DNA of 62,011 nucleotides from assembly GCA_012837385.1 (NCBI GenBank), contig DURH01000015.1, positions 1 through 62,011 of the forward strand. The letters are read 5' to 3'. Shown in pieces: positions 20,506 through 28,416 of this stretch. The notes below the pieces were generated by a model, which searched no databases, was not told where the DNA came from, and saw nothing but the letters and a program-made list of their open reading frames with translations. The stretch is from Bacillota bacterium. GTDB taxonomy: Bacteria; Bacillota; Limnochordia; Darwinibacteriales; Darwinibacteriaceae. The number at the start of each line of letters is the position of its first letter. Position 1 is the first letter of the stretch. The translations under genes and the position numbers were made by a program.

Positions 20506-21240
20506 ATACTCCGCGGCATTTATACGGCAGCATCCGGTATGCTGGTGGAATCGATGCGGATGGATGTGTCCAGCAATAACCTGGCTAATGTGGATACAGC
20601 AGGTTATCAGCGGCAGACAGCACATATCTACAACGCTCCCCAGAGGCCGGTAGTACGGGTTCATGAGGGACAAGCTCGTGTGCTCGGGGCTCTGGGCACC
20701 GGCGCCTTGGTTGAGGGCAGCCATACTTCCTTCGCCCCAGGGACACTGCGCACCACTGAGAATCCCTTGGATGTGGCCTTGATCGGGCCAGGTTTTTTTG
20801 CCATTAGTACGCCTGAGGGAAATAGATACACCAGGGATGGTCGCTTCACCATCAATCCCAGCGGGCTTTTGGCGACTCTTGACGGCAATCTGGTGCGGGG
20901 AGAGAATGGACCCATTTATGTGGGATCAGGGGAAGTGCTCTTCACAGAAACCGGAGAGGTCATGGTGGACGGCCATGTAGTGGACAAGCTGCTCATGGTG
21001 GAGTTCAATGACCGAACTGGCCTAGTGAGGAGAGGGGCCAACCTCTTTGAGGCTACGCCTGAGGCGGGAGACCCGTTCCGCTTCCGAGCGGTGGTGGCAC
21101 CTGGAGTGATTGAGCTGGCCAATGTGAATGTGGTCAGGGAGATGGTGAACCTGATCAATGTTCAACGGGCGTATGAGGCCAACCAAAAGGTGGTGCAGGC
21201 CTTCGATGAGACTCTAGGAAAGATTATTAACGAAGTCTAG
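20506..21240 (+). CDS. flhO: Flagellar rod protein FlhO (FlgF/FlgG family), apparent ATA start
   Basis: From the first ATG (20539) the protein is 233 residues, but the conserved N terminus lies upstream in the same frame: codons 20506-20538 read ILRGIYTAASG, where relatives have MLRGIYTAASGM. The codon in the Met position is ATA, and AGGGGGG lies seven bases before it. There is no ATG, GTG or TTG in frame between it and the stop at 20488. The body has SSNNLANVDTAGYQRQ, NPLDVALIGPGFF and the C-terminal rod motif VNLINVQRAYEANQKVVQ. It is a distal/proximal rod component. I annotate from the ATA; a G-to-A change or read error is possible. Confidence 0.88.
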   Translation: MLRGIYTAASGMLVESMRMDVSSNNLANVDTAGYQRQTAHIYNAPQRPVVRVHEGQARVLGALGTGALVEGSHTSFAPGTLRTTENPLDVALIGPGFFAISTPEGNRYTRDGRFTINPSGLLATLDGNLVRGENGPIYVGSGEVLFTETGEVMVDGHVVDKLLMVEFNDRTGLVRRGANLFEATPEAGDPFRFRAVVAPGVIELANVNVVREMVNLINVQRAYEANQKVVQAFDETLGKIINEV

Positions 21241-21263
21241 TTTCACTTTACAATTGAGGAGCT

Positions 21264-21370
21264 TGAGGGGATAGGCTGGACTGGCAACAGAGGCCTGGGA
21301 ACGCTGGAACCGACAGAAGGCGTTCCAAGAAACTATCGACCGACTGAGATAGTTTCCTACCAACCCCTTT
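21264..21370 (+). ncRNA. Possible structured RNA leader before flhP
   Basis: The 175-base gap between flhO and flhP contains nested complementarity. An outer helix pairs 265-270 with 364-369 (offsets from 21000) and TAGG 272-275 with CCTA 356-359. Inside are hairpins 298-304/320-326 (7 bp) and 329-337/348-356 (9 bp). The outer helix closing over several hairpins looks like a multibranch cis-regulatory RNA. It matches no riboswitch class I recognise. There is no terminator T run before the flhP ribosome site (AAGGAGGG, 21398-21405). Confidence 0.45.
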
Positions 21371-21415
21371 CTTGAGCTGTGTTTAATTTTAAACATCAAG
21401 GAGGGTTTTTTTGTT

Positions 21416-22204
21416 ATGATGCGCGCTTTATGGACGGCAGCCTCCGGGATGACCGCCCAGCAGACTAAGATCGACACCATTTCCAACAACTTGGCTAACG
21501 TGAATACCACCGGCTTTAAGAAAAGCCGCGTAGACTTTCAGGATCTGCTCTATCAGACGGTAAAATTCGCAGGGACACCATCCACGGCTGGAGCCCAAGT
21601 GCCCACCGGAATCCAGGTTGGGCATGGCGTGCGGACGGTGGCTACCCAGCGGGTGTTTTCCCAAGGTATGTACCAGCAGACGGATAATCCCTTAGATGTG
21701 GTAATTGAGGGCGACGGCTTTTTCCAAGTGCTCCTCCCCGATGGCGGCATTCGCTACACCAGGGATGGCGCGTTTAAGCTTGATGCCGAGGGACGCATTA
21801 CAACTTCCGATGGTTTCCCTATCTTCCCAGAGATTCTTGTTCCCCCTGAAGCCCTAGAGCTGAGTATCGGATCAGACGGCACTGTGACCGTTATGTATCC
21901 TGGAGACAGTGAGCCTAGGTCCATTGGAGATCTGGAGATCGTGCGGTTCGTGAACCCAGCGGGATTGCAGAGCGCAGGGCGCAATCTGTTCAGTGCCACC
22001 GCGGCCAGCGGCGAACCCATGATGGGAAGACCCGGTCTCGATGGCTTTGGCACCCTAGCCCAAAACTTCTTGGAGATGTCCAATGTGCAGGTAGTCGAGG
22101 AAATGGTGAATATGATTGTTGCCCAACGGGCATATGAAAGCAACTCCAAGGCCATTCAGGCCTCCGATGAGATGCTCCAGGCCGCCAATAATCTGCGCAG
22201 GTAG
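21416..22204 (+). CDS. flhP: Flagellar distal rod protein FlhP (FlgG)
   Basis: The 262-residue protein begins [16 protein letters not shown] and contains [36 protein letters not shown] and the C-terminal [22 protein letters not shown], all hallmarks of FlgG. It forms the distal rod. Paired with flhO as in Bacillus, but here followed by ring genes found only in diderm bacteria. A possible folded RNA leader precedes it. Confidence 0.95.
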   Translation: MMRALWTAASGMTAQQTKIDTISNNLANVNTTGFKKSRVDFQDLLYQTVKFAGTPSTAGAQVPTGIQVGHGVRTVATQRVFSQGMYQQTDNPLDVVIEGDGFFQVLLPDGGIRYTRDGAFKLDAEGRITTSDGFPIFPEILVPPEALELSIGSDGTVTVMYPGDSEPRSIGDLEIVRFVNPAGLQSAGRNLFSATAASGEPMMGRPGLDGFGTLAQNFLEMSNVQVVEEMVNMIVAQRAYESNSKAIQASDEMLQAANNLRR

Positions 22205-22209
22205 TCTCG

Positions 22210-22998
22210 ATGATCAGCGGGGGTAGGCTTGGGGTCTGGGCACTAGCTGCGCTTTTGGTTTTGCTGGGCAGCTCCGCGGCCTGGGGGGCTGAGCCTGGCA
22301 AGGCCGTTATTGTTCTGCCTGAGAACGCCACTGTGCAGAGGGCCGAACTCCTCCTAGGCGAAATTGCCGAGATCAGCGGCCCAGCAGAACTGGTGGAACA
22401 GTTGGCTCAAATCAGCGCTGGGACGTCCCCACAGCCGGGCAGTTCCCGCAACTTGACCAGGGGCCATATCGAAGTGCGCCTCAGACATGGCGGGGTGGAC
22501 CCACGGCTGGTTGAGTTTCAGGGCGCCGACAGTGTGCGGGTGTTTAGGGTGCTCCCCAGTGCACCTGAGGGAACAATACAGCAGGAAGACGGCATCCCCG
22601 TATATGAAGTGGTGGTAGCTGCCAGGGATCTCCAGCGCGGCGAGATCATAGCTCTTAGCGATTTGGCAGTGGAAGAGCGGGAACCCCGCGGAGGCCGCTT
22701 GGATACCAGGAGTCCCCAGGATTTCGTAGGGCTGCGGACCACGAGAACGATCCTTGCTGGAACTCCCCTCAGTGATCTGAATGTAGAGACAGTTCCCTTA
22801 GTTGAGCGGGGGGATGCAGTCACTCTCCTGGTTCGCACCGGGAATGTGGTGGTGACCGCACAGGGCATTGCCCGGCAGAGCGGCGGACTTGGCGATCTGA
22901 TCGAGGTTGAAAACGCCCTGTCCAAACAGAAAGTGTTGGGGGAGATTATTGACGCCAACACGGTAGAGGTAAATGTGAAGGAGGCAGGTACTCCGTGA
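22210..22998 (+). CDS. flgA: Flagellar P-ring assembly chaperone FlgA
   Basis: The 262-residue protein has a signal peptide (about 1-26) and a C-terminal SAF/FlgA domain with VVVAARDLQRGEIIALSDL and RTTRTILAGTPLSDLNVE. FlgA is a periplasmic chaperone for FlgI. The start is five bases after flhP, and its stop overlaps flgH. Confidence 0.93.
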   Translation: MISGGRLGVWALAALLVLLGSSAAWGAEPGKAVIVLPENATVQRAELLLGEIAEISGPAELVEQLAQISAGTSPQPGSSRNLTRGHIEVRLRHGGVDPRLVEFQGADSVRVFRVLPSAPEGTIQQEDGIPVYEVVVAARDLQRGEIIALSDLAVEEREPRGGRLDTRSPQDFVGLRTTRTILAGTPLSDLNVETVPLVERGDAVTLLVRTGNVVVTAQGIARQSGGLGDLIEVENALSKQKVLGEIIDANTVEVNVKEAGTP

Positions 22999-23588
22999 AG
23001 AAGGTCTCGTTAGTAACCATAACTTTGCTTTCGATGTTGGGCTTGATGATGGGTAATGCCAACTTGACGCTGGCTCAGTCCCTTTATCCAGTTGACAAAC
23101 CGTCTTTGTTTGAAGATAAAAAGGCCAGACGCCCAGGGGATTTGGTTACTGTTATTATTGTGGAGCAAGCCCAAGCCAGGCAGACTGCGAGGACTGACAG
23201 CGGCAAGGATTCAGAGGTAAGCATTGGCCCTGGGGGAGGCGTACTGGCTGACCTGATTCCCCTCCTCCGTATGGGTGGCGGTGACTCGTTCTCCGCGGAC
23301 GGTTCCACCACCAGGGGCGGCAGCCTAACTGCAAAGATTACCACCAAGGTAATGGAGACTTACGCTAACAACACCATGCTCATCGAAGGCAGGCAGAAGA
23401 TCGTAGTCAATGGTGAGGAGCAGGAGATAGTGTTAACCGGCCTGGTGCGCGGCGAAGATGTGGCTCCAGATAACACGGTGCTGTCCACGTTTGTGGCAGA
23501 TGCCGAGATTTCTTTCGTAGGTACAGGTGTTGTGGGAGACAAGAATAAACCGGGCATTATCACACGTCTGTTCAACTGGCTGTTCTAA
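22995..23588 (+). CDS. flgH: Flagellar L-ring protein FlgH
   Basis: The 197-residue protein has a signal peptide and the FlgH pattern SLYPVDKPSLFEDKKARRPGD, VTVIIVEQAQA, and near the end VNGEEQEIVLTGLVRGEDV. FlgH forms the outer-membrane ring, so its presence is direct evidence for an outer membrane. Unlike proteobacterial FlgH, there is no lipobox cysteine; the whole protein lacks Cys. The GTG start overlaps flgA by four bases. Confidence 0.94.
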   Translation: MKKVSLVTITLLSMLGLMMGNANLTLAQSLYPVDKPSLFEDKKARRPGDLVTVIIVEQAQARQTARTDSGKDSEVSIGPGGGVLADLIPLLRMGGGDSFSADGSTTRGGSLTAKITTKVMETYANNTMLIEGRQKIVVNGEEQEIVLTGLVRGEDVAPDNTVLSTFVADAEISFVGTGVVGDKNKPGIITRLFNWLF

Positions 23589-23609
23589 GCCGGATAAGGA
23601 GGAACGGAG

Positions 23610-24731
23610 ATGTTGAAGAGAGTTGCATGGTTAGCGGTGGGAATCATCCTGCTCAGCGCAGGGATCGCCTGGGCTCAGAGCATTGAGCCTCTCCGCTATG
23701 ATACTCCCATAGTCAGGGTTAAGGATGTGGCGCGGGTCCAAGGGGTGAGGGACAACCAGGTTTATGGATTAGGCCTGGTAGTGGGCCTCCAAGGCACTGG
23801 CGATGGTTCAGGCTCAAGGGCGAATGTGCAGATGATCGCCAATATGCTGGAGAACTTCGGGATCTCTGTTTCCGCCGATGATCTGCGGATGCGCAACATC
23901 GCCGCTGTCATGGTGACAGCCGATCTGCCCACTTCTCTGAGGGTGGGAGACCGCTTAGATGTAACCGTGTCCTCCATTGGCGATGCCCGCAGCCTCCAGG
24001 GCGGCTTACTGCTGCAGACGCCCCTCCAGGCAGCTAACGGCCAAGTTTACGCCGTAGCCCAGGGACCCATTTCCATTGGTGGATTTGTGGTGAGAGGAAG
24101 CGGTTCAGGGGGCCAAAGCAACCATACTACCGTGGGGACCGTACCAAATGGAGCTATTGTAGAGCGGGAGCTGGAGGCCAGCAACTTTGCAGAAGATGGC
24201 CGCCTTTCGCTGATTTTGGTGGATCCCGATTTTACCACAGCCAGTCGGCTGGTGGAGGTAGTGAACACTGTCTACGGAGAGAACCTGGCTAGGGCCAGGG
24301 ATCAGGGGACCGTTGAGATCCAAGTGCCCGCAGGGTATCTGCATAATGTAGTTGCCTTTATTGCCGAACTAGAAGAGCTTCCCATCCGGCCAGACAGCAA
24401 TGCTAGGGTTGTGATCAACGAGCGCACCGGCACCGTCGTGATGGGTTCGTCTGTGCGGATTGCCGCCATCGCCGTTTCCCATGGCAACCTGAAGGTGCAG
24501 ATCGGCAGCGCTCAAAGCGCCGACACCATGGGAGGAGATTGGGGATTCTTTGGAGAACCAAATGCCGAAGGTGCCACCTACGGTACTTCCACCGTTCTCG
24601 GTGGAACTCCCAATGTGCAGGATTTGGTGGATGCTCTGAATGCGGTGGGCGCATCCCCCAGGGACATAATCGCCATACTGCAGGCAGTTAAGGCTGCCGG
24701 AGCCCTGTTTGGTGAGCTGATTATCATCTAG
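23610..24731 (+). CDS. flgI: Flagellar P-ring protein FlgI
   Basis: The 373-residue protein has a signal peptide (about 1-23) and FlgI landmarks: VKDVARVQGVRDNQVYGLGLVVGLQGTGD, NVAAVMVTADLP-type sequence, NERTGTVVMG and C-terminal GASPRDIIAILQAVKAAGAL. It forms the periplasmic P ring. The AAGGAGGAAC ribosome site is well placed. Confidence 0.96.
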   Translation: MLKRVAWLAVGIILLSAGIAWAQSIEPLRYDTPIVRVKDVARVQGVRDNQVYGLGLVVGLQGTGDGSGSRANVQMIANMLENFGISVSADDLRMRNIAAVMVTADLPTSLRVGDRLDVTVSSIGDARSLQGGLLLQTPLQAANGQVYAVAQGPISIGGFVVRGSGSGGQSNHTTVGTVPNGAIVERELEASNFAEDGRLSLILVDPDFTTASRLVEVVNTVYGENLARARDQGTVEIQVPAGYLHNVVAFIAELEELPIRPDSNARVVINERTGTVVMGSSVRIAAIAVSHGNLKVQIGSAQSADTMGGDWGFFGEPNAEGATYGTSTVLGGTPNVQDLVDALNAVGASPRDIIAILQAVKAAGALFGELIII

Positions 24732-24742
24732 GAGGGGGCATT

Positions 24743-25051
24743 ATGCGGGTGAATTGGAGCCCAGGCGATCTGCTGCCTGGTAAGGCGGAAGAGCTGGGCA
24801 GGAAGTCAAAGGCGCAGGAAGACCTGAAGGACGCGGCGCAGCAGTTTGAGGCCCTGTTTCTCCAGATCCTCCTGGAAGAAATGCGGCGCACCGTGCCTGA
24901 AAACGATCTGCTGGGCGATCGCCGGGCGGAGAAGCTGTTCCAGTCCATGCTCGATCAAGAACTGGCTCTGCATTCCTCCCAAGCCCAGAGTCTAGGGCTG
25001 GCGAAGCTCATCTATGAACAGATGTCCCGCTTTGTTTCTGATGAAGATTAG
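24743..25051 (+). CDS. flgJ: Flagellar rod-binding protein FlgJ (rod-capping domain only)
   Basis: The 102-residue protein has the FlgJ N-domain pattern AAQQFEALFLQILLEEMRRTVPEND and ends with a short helix. The muramidase domain of enterobacterial FlgJ is absent, so a separate enzyme must open the wall for the rod. It ends the flagellar run, 8 bases before a strong terminator. Confidence 0.9.
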   Translation: MRVNWSPGDLLPGKAEELGRKSKAQEDLKDAAQQFEALFLQILLEEMRRTVPENDLLGDRRAEKLFQSMLDQELALHSSQAQSLGLAKLIYEQMSRFVSDED

Positions 25052-25058
25052 AACGCGT

Positions 25059-25093
25059 AAACTCCACAAGAATGACGTTGTGGAGTTTATTTT
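25059..25093 (+). terminator. Terminator of the flagellar rod/ring operon
   Basis: An eleven-base-pair stem (25059-25069 with 25078-25088), eight-base loop and a T-rich tail. Confidence 0.85.
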
Positions 25094-25152
25094 GTGGCAG
25101 GAAAACACCCTGCTATCAAGAATTGTATTAGGAAATTAAAGGGGGATTGTCC

Positions 25153-26553
25153 GTGGCTTGGAGAAGAGCCCTGCTAGGTGTCTTATTTTCATCCTTGTTT
25201 TTATGCGGCGCGGCTCTAGCCAATACGGCAGCCACAGATGCCCTTCTTGTCCTGCCTGAGCTGGTTTTAGTCACTCTGCCGCGGGCAGAAGGCCAGGAGT
25301 TTAAGGTCAGCTACACTTCCCACCCTATGAAGGTTATTGTGGACTCCAATTTGCCTCTGGGTGGCCTGCCTGAGCAGCAGCTGGTCAGCGATGTTGCCCT
25401 GCGGGAGATTCGTTATTCCCAAGGCGCAGACGGCTCGGGCCGGCTGGTTCTGGAATTCAACTACCAGCTGCCTGAAGGAGTGGTCAGGGAGTACGGCGAT
25501 ATTTTCCAGCTGGAAATACCCAAAACCTTTGTGAACACCTCCACCCGCATGGTGGAGCCTGGTGTTATTTATGGGCATCAGCGCAGGGCTGACACCTTTG
25601 GGCCAAATGTGGTAAACTATTTAGAGATTGACCTCAGACGCAATCTCGAGGTTAAGCTGGCTTTAGGGCAGGATCGCGTCTACGGATCAGAGCGGGTCAG
25701 TGATCTGGCCAAGCGGACTGGCGCTATCGCCGCTGTCAATGGAGCCTATTTTGCCAGTAATGGCAGGCCCCTGGGAGTTTTGATGATCGATGGCGAGCTC
25801 ATTACCGAGCCGTACGCCAATCGCACAGCGGTGGGTCTGGGCCCTAGCGGTGCGGTGATAGACAGTGTGGGTTTTGTGGGAGAGGTCTGGCATGAGGGCA
25901 GGCTGCTCACTACTATCTCAGGGTTAAATAGGCCGCGGCTCCAGGACGAGCTGATTGTGTATACTGAAGCGTTTGGGACCAAGACCAACACCAATGCCTA
26001 CGGCTATGAGGCGGTGGTGGTGGACGGAGTAGTGACCCATCTGCAGCCTGAGGGGAACAGCACCATACCTAAGGGCGGCTTTGTTCTTTCCGCCCATGGA
26101 GAAAAGCGGCAGTACCTGGCGGCACTCCAGGTGGGCGATAGAGTGGAGGCTAACATCAGCCTCCAACCTGACTGGGCTGACTTAGGCGTTAACCAGATCA
26201 TCGGCGGCGGCCCTAGACTGGTGCGGGCAGGGGCATTGGACATCACCGGAGAGGCTGAGCTCTTTAAGGACGATATCCTCAAAGGGAGGGCTCCCCGTAC
26301 CGCCATCGGGATCACTGCTGATCACAAGCTTCTTCTGGTCACTGTGAACGGACGGCAACCACAGATCAGCGTAGGTATGACTTTGGACGAATTAGGAAAC
26401 CTTTTAATAGACCTGGGAGCGCTTGAGGCCATGAATCTTGATGGAGGCGGTTCCACTACCATGGTAATCCGCAACTTGGTTTTGAACCTGCCCTCTGATG
26501 GAAAAGAGCGAGCAGTCAGCAATGCCATAGTGGTTGTTACAGGTTCTAAGTAG
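25153..26553 (+). CDS. Exported phosphodiester glycosidase-family protein (NAGPA/DUF2233)
   Basis: The protein has a signal peptide (about 1-24), an N-terminal AMIN-like beta domain (about 45-130) that may hold it at the wall, and a NAGPA domain (about 175-465) with AAVNGAYFASNGRPLG, IIGGGPRLV, GRAPRTAIGI and MNLDGGGSTTMV. Family members remove phosphodiester-linked sugars, but the substrate here is unknown. I choose GTG at 25153 (seven bases after AAAGGGGG) over an in-frame TTG two codons earlier, giving 466 residues. AMIN plus NAGPA proteins are common in spore formers. Confidence 0.85.
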   Translation: MAWRRALLGVLFSSLFLCGAALANTAATDALLVLPELVLVTLPRAEGQEFKVSYTSHPMKVIVDSNLPLGGLPEQQLVSDVALREIRYSQGADGSGRLVLEFNYQLPEGVVREYGDIFQLEIPKTFVNTSTRMVEPGVIYGHQRRADTFGPNVVNYLEIDLRRNLEVKLALGQDRVYGSERVSDLAKRTGAIAAVNGAYFASNGRPLGVLMIDGELITEPYANRTAVGLGPSGAVIDSVGFVGEVWHEGRLLTTISGLNRPRLQDELIVYTEAFGTKTNTNAYGYEAVVVDGVVTHLQPEGNSTIPKGGFVLSAHGEKRQYLAALQVGDRVEANISLQPDWADLGVNQIIGGGPRLVRAGALDITGEAELFKDDILKGRAPRTAIGITADHKLLLVTVNGRQPQISVGMTLDELGNLLIDLGALEAMNLDGGGSTTMVIRNLVLNLPSDGKERAVSNAIVVVTGSK

Positions 26554-26575
26554 AGGGTAGTGAAGGGGTGGCTTC

Positions 26576-28306
26576 ATGCGAAAATCGCCATTATGGTTGG
26601 GAATTACCATGTTTTTCCTTGTGCTCAGCGCTGCATCCCAGGCTCTGGCTGTAGAATTGTTCCTTCCTGAAGAAGTAAGGCCGGGTTTGCGCGGTGTTGG
26701 CAAAACGGTGATTTCCGGAAACACCATAGAGACTTTTGATGTGGAAGTTCTGGGCGTGATGCCCCAGAGCCCGCCCTTGAGCAATCGAATCATTGTTAAA
26801 GTGAGCGGTGAGGCAATGGACCGCACCGGCGGCATCGCCGAAGGTATGAGCGGTTCCCCCGTTTACATCCAGGATCGCCTTCTTGGAGCCATTTCCCATA
26901 CCTTTGCGAATACAGATCATAGGGTTGGGCTGGTAACGCCTGCAGTGGACATGTTCAAGATCTATGATGAAATGCCTCTGCCCGATCCAGCTCTGCCTGA
27001 AGATGTGATTGCCGTTGCTTCTCCCCTGATTGTACAGGGATTGAGCGAGAGAAACCTCAAACCTCTGGTGGAGATCTTAGGTGCAGACCGCGTGCAGGTG
27101 ATACCCTCGTTTGCTGCCAACACTTCCCTTGCCCCGGCGGCCTTTGAACCAGGCTCCATGGTGGGCGTGCAGCTTTTGAGGGGTGATTTTGTGGCAGCGG
27201 CCTATGGCACCGTTACCCATGTGAAAGAGGATGGGCGCTTTATCTCCTTTGGGCATCCCTTTTCCCAGCGGGGGCCCGTGGACTTCTTTGCCACCGCGGC
27301 CTACGTCCATTATGTCTTGCCAAGTACAGAGGTACCCTTTAAGATCGTATCTCTAGGTGCCACGGTGGGGAAAGTGGCTCAAGACCGCACAGCAGGCCTA
27401 GGTGGAACTTTGGGGACTGCAGTGGGCTATGTGCCCATCAGTGTTGTGGTCAAAGACACGGAGCGAGGTGTGAGCCGCAACTTCTATGTGGAGGCTGTAA
27501 AAGACGATTGGCTGCTCAGCTCTCTGGTGATTAGCAGCGCCTATCAGAGTATCGATGCAGCCTTAGATCGAGTGGGCGACGGTACTGCCTATGTGCGTTT
27601 AGAGTTTGTGTCCCAGGATTTTGGGCAGCGCATGATCAGGGAAAACCTCTTCTACAGCGATTCAGACATTGCCGTATGGGCCTTGGTAGATCTGCTCTCA
27701 GGCTTGGAGCTCCTGGTGGGAAACAATTTGCAGCCAGTGGATCTCCAGCAGGTGAAAATCGAAGTTGAGGTGTCCAAGGAGCGCAAGACGGCCACGATTG
27801 AAAAGGCTACCCCCAGCCACTCCCATGTCAGGGCTGGAGATAGTGTGGATGTAGAAGTGCTGATCAGGCCCTTTAGGGGGCAGGTGGAGACCAGGACGAT
27901 GCGCCTGCAGATCCCGCCTGATACTGCACCGGGTTTGCTCACTGTAACTGTACGCAGTGGGGCGGAAGGCTACTATGCAGCTAAACCCCCTGTCCACACA
28001 GGCATTTTGTCTCCGGAAGAGGAAGAACAGGAGCCCATGCGCGCCTTTATCTCCAGTGCGGATACCCTCGATGATCTGATTGTGGAATACATGGATCAGG
28101 AGAGGAACAATGAGCTGGTAGCTGAATTCTACCCCTTTTTGGAGGATGAAGTGGACGAAGAAGCGGCTGAGGATGGGGAATTGGCAGAGGATGATCTGCT
28201 GAACTACTATGGGTGGGCAGACCCTGTGGAGCCGGTTATTGTGCGGCTTTCCACCCAGTTTGTACTGGATGGGCTGGCTACGTTTGATCTCAATATCTAT
28301 AAATAG
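26576..28306 (+). CDS. SpoIVB peptidase S55-type exported protein
   Basis: The 576-residue protein has a signal peptide (about 1-25), then GMSGSP (residues 90-95), the nucleophile motif of S55 serine peptidases, and FGHPFSQRG (His227), which resembles the SpoIVB histidine box. There is no PDZ domain, and the Ser motif precedes the His motif, the reverse of SpoIVB. The C terminus is a long extension ending in a very acidic stretch (about 535-555). Proteolysis is inferred from motifs only. It lies 22 bases after the NAGPA gene and just before bamA, so an envelope role is possible. Confidence 0.75.
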   Translation: MRKSPLWLGITMFFLVLSAASQALAVELFLPEEVRPGLRGVGKTVISGNTIETFDVEVLGVMPQSPPLSNRIIVKVSGEAMDRTGGIAEGMSGSPVYIQDRLLGAISHTFANTDHRVGLVTPAVDMFKIYDEMPLPDPALPEDVIAVASPLIVQGLSERNLKPLVEILGADRVQVIPSFAANTSLAPAAFEPGSMVGVQLLRGDFVAAAYGTVTHVKEDGRFISFGHPFSQRGPVDFFATAAYVHYVLPSTEVPFKIVSLGATVGKVAQDRTAGLGGTLGTAVGYVPISVVVKDTERGVSRNFYVEAVKDDWLLSSLVISSAYQSIDAALDRVGDGTAYVRLEFVSQDFGQRMIRENLFYSDSDIAVWALVDLLSGLELLVGNNLQPVDLQQVKIEVEVSKERKTATIEKATPSHSHVRAGDSVDVEVLIRPFRGQVETRTMRLQIPPDTAPGLLTVTVRSGAEGYYAAKPPVHTGILSPEEEEQEPMRAFISSADTLDDLIVEYMDQERNNELVAEFYPFLEDEVDEEAAEDGELAEDDLLNYYGWADPVEPVIVRLSTQFVLDGLATFDLNIYK

Positions 28307-28416
28307 GCTTGGCCTGGTTATTTCTACATCAAGTCCCCAGACTTGGCAAGAGGAATACGGCTGCAGGGATAGAAATATGGAAAGTGACCGAAAACTAAAG
28401 TGTGGGAGGCAGGACA

